The notes under the pieces were generated by a model. It saw only the letters and a program-made list of their open reading frames with translations, was not told the DNA's origin and did no database searches. From positions 1 through 33,166 of the forward strand of contig JBBQNR010000030.1 in assembly GCA_038330145.1 (NCBI GenBank): a stretch of DNA of 33,166 nucleotides. Direction: 5' to 3'. This DNA is from JBBQNR01 sp038330145. GTDB taxonomy: Bacteria > Actinomycetota > Thermoleophilia > Solirubrobacterales > JBBDJG01. The position numbers and the translations under genes were made by a program. Of the stretch, positions 25,213-31,233 are shown in pieces. The stretch's first letter is position 1, and each line of letters opens with the position of its first letter.

Positions 25213-25834
25213 CGATGCGCTCCACCAGCTCGTCGATCTCCGATTGCCGCAGCTTGTGAGCGACACGGTTGGCGACCAGCCGCGCCGTGCAGTCGGCGAT
25301 CACCTCGCGGATCTCGAGCGAGTTCTCGCGCAGCGTGCGGCCGCTCGCTGTCAGGTCGACGATGCCCTCGGCGAGGCCCGTGAGCGGCGCCAGCTCGACC
25401 GAGCCCTTGACCTCGATCACCTCCGCCTGCCTGCCGCTCTGCTCGAAATACCGGGAGGCGACGCGCGGGTACTTGGAGGCGATCCTGATCGCGCCCAGGC
25501 GCCGCTCGAGCTCGTCGGCGTCGTTGCCCGACCGTGTCGCCACGACCATGCGGCAGTAGCCGTAGCCGAGGTCGAGCAGCTCGTAAACGACGCGCTCCTC
25601 CTGCTCCATCAGCACGTCCTTGCCTGTGATGCCGAGATCGACCGCGCCGGCCTCGACGTAGGTCGGCACGTCGCTCGGCCGCATCGTGACGAGCGTCAGC
25701 TCCGAGCCCTCGAACAGCAGCGAGCGAGAGTCCGAGCGCAGCGGAGCCGTGTCGACGCCGATCGCGTCGAGCAGGTCGAGTGTTTCCGCGAACAGCGCCC
25801 CACGCGGAACCGCCAGCCGCAGCGGCTCACTCAT
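25202..25834 (-). CDS. hisG: ATP phosphoribosyltransferase catalytic subunit, short form (HisG-S)
   Basis: First committed step of histidine synthesis: ATP + PRPP to PR-ATP. It has 210 residues, so it lacks the C-terminal regulatory domain and depends on HisZ, encoded just upstream. Motifs: LRLAVPRGALFAETL (5-19), DLGITGKDVLME and the PRPP loop DLTASGRTLRENS. The start is the second of two identical ATGAGTGAGCCGCTG segments created by a 40-bp tandem duplication (25820-25899). Only this copy reads into hisG; the first copy gives a 15-codon mini-ORF. Confidence 0.95.
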   Translation of the reverse strand: MSEPLRLAVPRGALFAETLDLLDAIGVDTAPLRSDSRSLLFEGSELTLVTMRPSDVPTYVEAGAVDLGITGKDVLMEQEERVVYELLDLGYGYCRMVVATRSGNDADELERRLGAIRIASKYPRVASRYFEQSGRQAEVIEVKGSVELAPLTGLAEGIVDLTASGRTLRENSLEIREVIADCTARLVANRVAHKLRQSEIDELVERIDAR

Positions 25835-25899
25835 GGCGCACCCTTCGTGGCCGGATCTCCAGCGGCTCACTCATGGCGCACCTTTCGTGGCCGCATCTC
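25820..25899. repeat. 40-bp tandem duplication across the hisZ-hisG junction
   Basis: Two directly adjacent 40-bp units (25820-25859 and 25860-25899) differ at two positions. Each holds, on the minus strand, GCGCCATGAGTGAGCCGCTG, i.e. the hisZ-end/hisG-start junction. Forty is not a multiple of three, so the two ATGs are in different frames. Confidence 0.97.
25827..25874 (-). other. 15-codon mini-ORF between hisZ and hisG
   Basis: Starts at the ATG overlapping the hisZ stop (ATGA) and reads MSEPLEIRPRRVRHE. It ends at a TGA that overlaps the hisG start region (ATGAGTGA). Its first five residues equal those of HisG. It may simply be a by-product of the duplication. If translated, it would carry ribosomes from hisZ to hisG by coupling. 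Confidence 0.5.
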
Positions 25900-26914
25900 C
25901 AGCGGCGGACCCGGCCGAACCGGCCTGCGACTCGCCGGCACGCCGCTCTTCCTCCGCCTGTGCCACGTGCACCCGCTCGACATAGAGCGCGAAGCCACAA
26001 GCCGGCAGGGCACGGCCGAAGCGCTCGAGCAGGTCGTCGTACCGGCCGCCGCCGCCGATCACGTGTCCCACGGCGGGATCGTAGACCTCGAAGATCGCGC
26101 CACTGTAGTAACCCAGGTCGCGCACCAGGCCGAGGTCGAAGATGACGCGGTCCGCGATCCCCCGCCGCTCGATCTCGGTGGCGGTGTCGCGCAGGCGCGA
26201 CGCTGCTCTCGCGACGTCCTCGCCACCGAGCTCGGCAGCCTGCTCGATCACGTCGGAGCCGCCCCGCAGCTGTGCCAGCCTCACGAGCGCATCGCCCATG
26301 CGGTCGCCGATGCCAAGCGAGCCGACCTCGCCCTCCAGTGCCACGAAGTCGTGCCGCTCCAGCGCCGCCAGCACACGAGCGCGCGCCTCGGGCTCGACGC
26401 CGATGTCCTCCAGCAGGTTGCGGAACAGCCCGGCGTCGCCAAGACCGACGCGGGCGCGTGGCAGACCGGCCGCGTCGAGAGCGGCGCACAGCACCTCCAG
26501 CACCTCACCTGTGCCTTCGGGCGCGTCGGAGCCGATCAGCTCCACGCCGGCCTGCAGGAACTCGCGCTGCTGGCCGCGCTGTGGCCGCACCGCGCGGTAG
26601 GCATGGGAGAGATAGCAGAGGCGAAGCGGCGGCTCGGCGTCCGCGTAGCGGTTCGCCACCACCCGCGCGATCGGGATCGTCATGTCGGAGCGCAGCGCCA
26701 GCACCTGCCCGTTCTCGTCGAAGAGGCGGTAACTGGCACCGGCGGCGCGCTCGTCGCCCTGGACCAGCACGTCCTCGTACTCCATCGTCGGCGTCCAGAC
26801 CTCTCCGTAGCCAAAGCGGTCGAAGGTGCCGAGAAGCGCGCTCGAGAGCCGGCGCAGCTCGCGCATCTCGTCGGGCAAGATGTCGCGCGTCCCCGGCGGG
26901 ATCAGGTGGTGCAC
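25871..26914 (-). CDS. hisZ: ATP phosphoribosyltransferase regulatory subunit
   Basis: Histidyl-tRNA synthetase paralogue that activates short HisG and confers histidine feedback. It has 347 residues. Class II synthetase-like motifs: PPGTRDILPDEM (6-17), GYGEVWTPTMEYEDVL, LRSDMTIPIARVVANRY and REFLQAGVELIG. The C-terminal anticodon-binding domain of true HisRS is missing. GTG start set by AGGAG (26921-26925), six bases upstream. The Ala/Gly-rich C-terminal tail (about 325-347) ends in DAATKGAP inside the duplicated 40-bp unit. Confidence 0.94.
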   Translation of the reverse strand: MHHLIPPGTRDILPDEMRELRRLSSALLGTFDRFGYGEVWTPTMEYEDVLVQGDERAAGASYRLFDENGQVLALRSDMTIPIARVVANRYADAEPPLRLCYLSHAYRAVRPQRGQQREFLQAGVELIGSDAPEGTGEVLEVLCAALDAAGLPRARVGLGDAGLFRNLLEDIGVEPEARARVLAALERHDFVALEGEVGSLGIGDRMGDALVRLAQLRGGSDVIEQAAELGGEDVARAASRLRDTATEIERRGIADRVIFDLGLVRDLGYYSGAIFEVYDPAVGHVIGGGGRYDDLLERFGRALPACGFALYVERVHVAQAEEERRAGESQAGSAGSAAGDAATKGAP

Positions 26915-26953
26915 CGCGTTCTCCTAGTCCCTCTGCCCGTGCGAGCGGTTGCT

Positions 26954-28252
26954 CTAGGCGCCGACGCGATCGCCCGAGACGCGATCGATGCGGGCGCCGA
27001 GCTCGCGCAGCCGGTCGTCGATCCGCTCGTAGCCGCGATCGATCTGGCCGACGTTGCCGATCTCGGACGTGCCCTCGGCGCACAGGCCCGCGATGAGCAT
27101 CGCCATGCCGGCCCGGATGTCAGGGCTCTCCATGGTCTGACCATGAAGACGGCTCGGACCGCTGACGATCGCCCGGTGGGGATCGCACAGCACGATCCGA
27201 GCGCCCATCGACGTGAGTTTGTCCACGAAGAAGAGCCTGTTCTCGAACATCTTCTCGAAGATCAGCACGGTGCCCTCGGCCTGCGTCGCCACTGCGAGCG
27301 CGATGCTGGTGAGGTCGGCGGGGAATGCCGGCCATGGGCCGTCGTCGATCTTCGGGATCGCATCGCCGACGTCGTCCTGGACCTTCAGTCGCTGCTCGGG
27401 GGGCACGATCACGTCCTCACCCTCGACATGAGAGGTGAGGCCGAGCCGCTCGAATACCGCGCGGATCATTCGCAGGTCCTGCGGAAAAGCGTCCTTGATC
27501 CGCATCTGACCACCTGTCACGGCGGCCAGCGCCATGAAGCTCGCGACCTCGATGTGGTCCGGGCAGATGACGTGGCGGGCGCCGCCCAGCCGTTCCTGCC
27601 CGTGGACCGTGAGGGAGTTGGATCCGATGCCGTCGACCCTCGCCCCCATCGCGACCAGCAGTCGCGCCAGGTCCTGGACGTGAGGCTCGCATGCCGCGTT
27701 GTGAATCGTCGTCACGCCCGGCGTCAGTGCTGCGGCCATGAGCGCATTCTCGGTCGCCATCACGCTTGCCTCGTCCATGAAGACCTCGCAGGCCCGCAGG
27801 CCCTCCGGGGCCCACATCCGATACTCGCGCTTGGTTTCGATACGAGCGCCGAGCGCGCCGAGCGCGTCGAGGTGCGGGTCCAGCCTCCGGCGGCCGATCA
27901 CGTCGCCGCCGGGAGGCGGCATTCGCGCCTCGCCCAGGCGCGCAAGCAGCGGCCCGGCGAGCAGGAACGACGCGCGGATCTTGCTGCCGAGGTCGGCGTC
28001 CACCTCGCTGCTTCTGAGCTGGTTCGCCCTCAGCACGAGCTCGTGGTCGTCGCGCCACAGGACGTTCACGCCCAGGTCCTCGAGCAGCGCCAGCATGTAG
28101 TCGACGTCACGAATGCGCGGCACGTTCTCCAGCACCAGCTCTTCGTCGGTGAGCAGGCAGGCGGCGACGATCGGCAGCGCGGCGTTCTTGTTGCCGGCCG
28201 GGACGACCGTCCCCGAGAGCGGGTATCCGCCTTCTATAACGAACTTGTCCAT
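26954..28252 (-). CDS. murA: UDP-N-acetylglucosamine 1-carboxyvinyltransferase, Asp-type active site
   Basis: First committed step of peptidoglycan synthesis: enolpyruvyl transfer from PEP to UDP-GlcNAc. It has 432 residues. MDKFVIEGGYPLSGTVVPAG and KNAALP (22-27) mark the N-terminus. The catalytic loop reads PPGGDVIGRRRLDPH, so the usual Cys is Asp (D117). This substitution is known from M. tuberculosis and gives fosfomycin resistance. Other motifs: PDHIEVASFMALAA and PAFPADLTSIALA. ATG at 28252 has GAGG eight bases upstream. First gene of the string leading into the his genes, 39 bases before hisZ. Confidence 0.96.
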   Translation of the reverse strand: MDKFVIEGGYPLSGTVVPAGNKNAALPIVAACLLTDEELVLENVPRIRDVDYMLALLEDLGVNVLWRDDHELVLRANQLRSSEVDADLGSKIRASFLLAGPLLARLGEARMPPPGGDVIGRRRLDPHLDALGALGARIETKREYRMWAPEGLRACEVFMDEASVMATENALMAAALTPGVTTIHNAACEPHVQDLARLLVAMGARVDGIGSNSLTVHGQERLGGARHVICPDHIEVASFMALAAVTGGQMRIKDAFPQDLRMIRAVFERLGLTSHVEGEDVIVPPEQRLKVQDDVGDAIPKIDDGPWPAFPADLTSIALAVATQAEGTVLIFEKMFENRLFFVDKLTSMGARIVLCDPHRAIVSGPSRLHGQTMESPDIRAGMAMLIAGLCAEGTSEIGNVGQIDRGYERIDDRLRELGARIDRVSGDRVGA

Positions 28253-28549
28253 TTTGCGCGCCTCGTGCTGAGACCGGACAAGGGTAACAGCGCCACCCCG
28301 GCGGTCCGGGAGCGCCGGCCTCGGCGTCCGGGCAAACCTCACCGGTCTCGCGTTCATCCCTTCATACCGGCTTTTTGCAGGGCTTCCAACATGTGCGGCC
28401 TTTCGGGCTGTCTTGCCACGGAGGCCTTCAACAACCGTTCAAGGCCGGTATTTGGCGCCCGCCGGGTTCCTCCTTCAAAGACCTCGCCGCGAGGTCCCGC
28501 GCCACGCCGCTCCGCTGCTTCAAAAACCGCCTCGGGTAGATTCACTGCG
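28253..28549. other. Divergent intergenic region with inverted repeats
   Basis: 297 bases between murA (minus) and the dehydrogenase gene (plus). It contains the inverted repeat GGCCTT (28423-28428)/AAGGCC (28441-28446), with inner AAC/GTT pairs, and a wider inverted pair ATACCGGC (28364-28371)/GCCGGTAT (28444-28451). An open minus-strand frame (28354-28572) encodes nothing I recognise and overlaps the next gene, so I do not call it. Promoters for both flanking genes should lie here. Confidence 0.5.
28537..28542 (+). promoter_or_regulatory. Candidate leaderless -10 of the dehydrogenase gene
   Basis: TAGATT lies exactly seven bases before the ATG at 28550; no Shine-Dalgarno is present. A -35 match is poor (GCTGCT at about 17 bases). 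Fits the TANNNT-N7-ATG pattern of actinobacterial leaderless promoters. Confidence 0.45.
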
Positions 28550-29647
28550 ATGCCGGACGGCGAACGCATCATCGTGCTCGAGGGCGACCAGACCGGGCAG
28601 GAACTGCTCGAGCAGGCGCTTCGCCTACTCGACCCCGACGTCTGCGGCCTGCGTCTCGAGCTGGAGCACTACGACCTCTCGCTCGAAAACCGCCGCCGCA
28701 CCGACAACGAGGTCGTGCTGGCGGCGGCGCGCGCCATGGTCGAGGCCGGCTTCGGCATCAAGGCGGCAACGATCACCCCGGAGGGCGCCGACGACGTCGG
28801 CAGCCCGAACACGATCCTGCGCCGGGAGGTCGACGGCAAGGCGATCATCCGCACCGGAAGGCGGATCCCCGGAGTGCCGCCGCTCGCGGGCGTGCACCAC
28901 CCGATCGCGATCGTGCGGATGGCCGTCGGCGACGCGTACGGCGCCGAGGAGACGCGCCGGCAGGAGAACGGCGACGAGGTCGCGCTGCGCACGGAGCGCA
29001 TCGAGCGCTCCACCTGTCGCGCGGTGGCCGAGTACTCGTTCCAGACGGCGAAGCGGATGCACGCGCGGGTTTACGGCGGCCCGAAGTGGACGGTCAGCCC
29101 CGTGTATGAGGGAATGCTGAAGGAGGAGATGGACGCGGCGTCGCAGCGTCATCCCGACATTCCTTACAACCCGCAGTTGATCGACGCCGCCTACGCCGGT
29201 CTGATCTCAGGCTCGGCCGACTCTCCCCTGGTCATCCCCGCGCTCAACCGCGACGGCGACTCGCTGTCGGAGCTGGCGCTGCGCCTGTTCGGGTCGGTGG
29301 CGGGCGCCGAATCGGTGCTGCTGTCCTTCGACGAGAACCTGCGCACGCGAGTGGCCATGACCGAGGCGCCACACGGCACCGCCCCGGCGCTCGAGGGCAA
29401 GGACATCGCGAACCCGATGGCGATGATCCTGGCCGTCGCTGCCCTGCTCCACCACGTCTCCGAGCGCAGCGGCTCCGAGCCGGCGGAGCGGGCGTCCCGC
29501 GCCATCTACGAGGCGGTGCTGGAGGCGACCGCGTCAGGTGTGGCGACTCCCGATCTCGGCGGTCACGCCACGACGACCGAGTTCACGAACGAGGCGATCG
29601 CGCGGGTGCGCACCAAGCTCGAGATCTGGTCGACCCTGGGCCCGTGA
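28550..29647 (+). CDS. Isocitrate/isopropylmalate dehydrogenase family protein, divergent
   Basis: 365 residues, NAD(P)-dependent decarboxylating dehydrogenase fold. Family blocks: LEGDQTGQELLEQAL (usually GDGIG), SPNTILRRE (85-93), RDGDSLSE (234-241), EAPHGTAPALEGKDIANPMA (272-291). The metal-site motif GD-x3-D appears as GDSLSE, so the second Asp is Glu (E241). The central substrate region reads GGPKWTVSPVYEGMLKEEMD, not the standard tyrosine/lysine block. It is thus a clear family member whose substrate (isocitrate, isopropylmalate, homoisocitrate or tartrate) I cannot assign. The frame is open far upstream antisense to murA and the his genes; the ATG at 28550 gives the family start. Confidence 0.87.
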   Translation: MPDGERIIVLEGDQTGQELLEQALRLLDPDVCGLRLELEHYDLSLENRRRTDNEVVLAAARAMVEAGFGIKAATITPEGADDVGSPNTILRREVDGKAIIRTGRRIPGVPPLAGVHHPIAIVRMAVGDAYGAEETRRQENGDEVALRTERIERSTCRAVAEYSFQTAKRMHARVYGGPKWTVSPVYEGMLKEEMDAASQRHPDIPYNPQLIDAAYAGLISGSADSPLVIPALNRDGDSLSELALRLFGSVAGAESVLLSFDENLRTRVAMTEAPHGTAPALEGKDIANPMAMILAVAALLHHVSERSGSEPAERASRAIYEAVLEATASGVATPDLGGHATTTEFTNEAIARVRTKLEIWSTLGP

Positions 29648-29657
29648 GCGTGCGGCG

Positions 29658-29711
29658 TTGACCTCCCGCGCCGCCGCGCTTGCAGTCAACCTCTTGAAGG
29701 TGTCGCGTTGA
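29658..29711 (+). other. Mini-ORF 1 of the 50-bp repeat
   Basis: TTG start, reads MTSRAAALAVNLLKVSR and stops at a TGA overlapping the TTG of the next unit (TTGA). It has no Shine-Dalgarno of its own, but lies 11 bases after the dehydrogenase stop. Confidence 0.4.
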
Positions 29712-29761
29712 CCTCCCGTGCCACTGCGCATGCGGTCAGCCTGCCGAGGGTCCCGCGTTGA
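29708..29761 (+). other. Mini-ORF 2 of the 50-bp repeat
   Basis: TTG start with GAAGG seven bases upstream, reads MTSRATAHAVSLPRVPR. Its TGA overlaps the hydrolase TTG (TTGA). The peptide resembles mini-ORF 1 and the hydrolase N-terminus (MTSRAAEPSVSHVPVG). Confidence 0.45.
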
Positions 29762-30612
29762 CCTCTCGCGCCGCGGAGCCCTCGGTCAGCCACGTGCCCG
29801 TCGGCGACGTGGTGCTTGCGGTCGAGGACGGCGGCGGCGGCGGGGCACCGCTGGTGCTGGCGCACGGGCTGACGGCGACGCGCCGCTACGTCCTGCACGG
29901 GTCGCGCCTGCTGCAGAAGGCGGGGTACCGCGTGATCAGCTATGACGCCCGCGGCCACGGCCAGTCGACCCCGGCGCCCGACCCCGGCGAGTACTCATAC
30001 GACGTGCTCGTGCGCGACCTCGAAGGCCTGATGGACGCGCTCGGCATCGACCGCGCCGTCGTCGGCGGTGCGTCCATGGGCGCCGCCACGACGTTGCTGC
30101 TCGCGCTGCGCCGTCCTGAGCGGGTGGAGGGTCTGATCCAAATCACGCCCGCCTACCGTGGCGAGGTGGACGCCGGCGACGAGGGCGTCCGCCGCTGGGA
30201 CGAGCTGGCCGAGGGTCTCCAGAAGGACGGCGTAGACGGATTCATGCGCGTCTACGGGGAGCCTCCCATCGAGCCGCGCTTCAGGAGCATCGTCGAGCGC
30301 GCGATCCGTCAACGCCTGGAGCGGCACGAGCACCCGCAGGCGGTGGCCGACGCGCTGAGGGTGGTCGTGCGGTCGAGGCCGATCGAAAGCCTCGAGGAGC
30401 TGGAGGCGGTTCGCGCGCCCACACTCGTCGTGGGAAGCCGCGACGAGGCGGATCCGGAGCACCCGCTCGAGGTCGCCCGGGCCTACGCCGATCACATTCC
30501 CGGCGCCGAGCTTGTGGTCGAGGACCCCGGCTCCTCCCCGCTGGCCTGGCGCGGAGCTCAGCTGTCGAAGGTGATCGAGGCCTTTCTCGAGCGCCACGAT
30601 CTGCCGGCTTGA
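29758..30612 (+). CDS. Alpha/beta hydrolase
   Basis: 284 residues from the TTG at 29758 (GAGGG seven bases upstream). Fold motifs: LVLAHGLTATRRY with the oxyanion HG (36-37), YDARGHGQST (62-71) and nucleophile elbow GGASMGAA with S106. The acidic residue is probably in VVGSRDEADPEH. Where the catalytic His should follow the last strand, the sequence reads EDPGSSPLAWRGAQLS, with no His. Either another residue serves or this is a non-classical or non-catalytic member. Possible roles: esterase, lactonase or C-C hydrolase; substrate unknown. Follows the dehydrogenase by 110 bases filled with the 50-bp repeats. Confidence 0.88.
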   Translation: MTSRAAEPSVSHVPVGDVVLAVEDGGGGGAPLVLAHGLTATRRYVLHGSRLLQKAGYRVISYDARGHGQSTPAPDPGEYSYDVLVRDLEGLMDALGIDRAVVGGASMGAATTLLLALRRPERVEGLIQITPAYRGEVDAGDEGVRRWDELAEGLQKDGVDGFMRVYGEPPIEPRFRSIVERAIRQRLERHEHPQAVADALRVVVRSRPIESLEELEAVRAPTLVVGSRDEADPEHPLEVARAYADHIPGAELVVEDPGSSPLAWRGAQLSKVIEAFLERHDLPA

Positions 30613-30705
30613 TGGAGGCTGGTGGTCGACCCAGAGCGGCCGCCCTGTCGGAGATCTGCCGTCTTGGATGGAGGCTGGTGGTCGACCCGGAGCGGCCGCC
30701 CTGCC
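30598..30705. repeat. 55-56-bp tandem duplication at the hydrolase stop codon
   Basis: Copy one starts at GATCTGCCGGCTT (30598), including the last hydrolase codons and stop. Copy two starts at 30653 (GATCTGCCGTCTTG). Both continue GATGGAGGCTGGTGGTCGAC and on to GCGGCCGCCCTG, with one indel and a few substitutions. Each copy has an ATG (30612, 30668) reading MEAGGRPRAAAL or MEAGGRPGAAAL, the first overlapping the hydrolase stop as TGATG. Confidence 0.93.
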
Positions 30706-30783
30706 AGAGAGGTCCTGCGCAGTCTCGGCGGGCGGATTTGCCTGCAGGGAGCCACTTCTCGGGCCTGGCTGCAATCGCACTTG

Positions 30784-30799
30784 CAGAACATGTGTTCTG
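30784..30799. promoter_or_regulatory. LexA-like (SOS) box 1
   Basis: CAGAAC-ATGT-GTTCTG: six-base perfect arms around a four-base spacer, the GAAC-N4-GTTC form of Gram-positive and actinobacterial LexA sites. It covers the -35 position relative to TAAGGT at 30814. Confidence 0.6.
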
Positions 30800-30813
30800 T
30801 CCGCCCCCGTTCC

Positions 30814-30819
30814 TAAGGT
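30814..30819 (+). promoter_or_regulatory. Candidate -10 element between the two SOS boxes
   Basis: TAAGGT (TANNNT form). The predicted transcription start near 30826 falls in SOS box 2 and a few bases before a GTG at 30830. Box 1 covers the -35 region. Confidence 0.45.
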
Positions 30820-30822
30820 AGG

Positions 30823-30836
30823 CGAACTTGTGTTCT
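30823..30836. promoter_or_regulatory. LexA-like (SOS) box 2
   Basis: CGAAC-TTGT-GTTCT: GAAC-N4-GTTC core 38 bases downstream of box 1. It overlaps the predicted start of transcription and the GTG start codon of the small gene. Confidence 0.55.
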
Positions 30837-31195
30837 GGAAGCGAATCGACATAGAAACCTCCCACGAGGAGCGCGAGGACCTCAAGCAGGCGCTCGCAGA
30901 CCGCCTCAGGGTCGCGCTGGACTTCGCGACGCTGGGTGCCTACGAGCTGTCAGGGCCCGACGGGGCGACCGAGGGAACGCACCGCGACGAGCCGGTCTCG
31001 CACGAGACCGAGCAGCCTGGACGTCACGGCTGTCGATCCTCTCGAGTCGCGCGCAGGCGCCACGTCACCGCGGCGAACCTGCCCTGTCCCGCCCCGGCGC
31101 TGGGTCGCACGGCCGAGCCGGCATGCGAGCGCAGTCCCCGGCGCGGGGGCTCGGTCACCAAGGCCGAGCAGCCCTGCACCTGGGCCGACTCCTAG
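30830..31195 (+). CDS. Small unrecognised protein behind paired SOS boxes (possibly frameshifted)
   Basis: 121 residues from the GTG at 30830. The start reads MFWKRIDIETSHEEREDLKQ, then an amphipathic helix, ALADRLRVALDFATLGAYEL. I do not recognise a family, signal peptide or membrane segment. The first 62 codons have about 89% G/C at third positions, like true genes here. From about 31016 the third-position bias collapses (3 of 10 codons), and the +1 frame (LDVTAVDPLESRAGA) looks more gene-like, suggesting a frameshift or a degraded end. The Cys/Arg-rich tail of the zero frame is therefore doubtful. The frame is also open upstream to the duplicated ATG at 30668, but that part has poor codon bias. 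Confidence 0.4.
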   Translation: MFWKRIDIETSHEEREDLKQALADRLRVALDFATLGAYELSGPDGATEGTHRDEPVSHETEQPGRHGCRSSRVARRRHVTAANLPCPAPALGRTAEPACERSPRRGGSVTKAEQPCTWADS

Positions 31196-31233
31196 TCGGG
31201 CCGGACCGACGTCGCTGGGCGCCTCGGGGACTC

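Larger units (their letters stand above)
29655..29804. repeat. 50-bp x3 degenerate tandem repeat at the hydrolase start
   Basis: Three units with an exact 50-bp period begin at 29655, 29705 and 29755, each with GCGTTGACCTCYCGYGCC. The third is the start of the hydrolase gene. The units drift in their second halves. Units two and three are each preceded by GAAGG or GAGGG seven bases before the TTG. Confidence 0.93.

Noticed and set aside
24710..28549. Very long plus-strand open frame antisense to hisD-murA, continuous with the dehydrogenase frame
   Set aside because: High GC removes stop codons from opposite frames. The translation is low-complexity Arg/His/Pro/Ala with no motifs, and the minus strand holds well-conserved his and murA genes.
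28354..28572. 72-residue minus-strand open frame between murA and the dehydrogenase
   Set aside because: Overlaps the dehydrogenase start, no recognisable domain, no ribosome-binding site; more likely intergenic.
29655..29804. CRISPR array
   Set aside because: Repeats are directly adjacent with no spacers, are degenerate and derive from the local gene start.
30784..30799. Other palindromic operators (for example a generic two-fold site unrelated to SOS)
   Set aside because: Not excluded, but two copies of GAAC-N4-GTTC flanking one -10 element fit LexA better than any other regulator I know.
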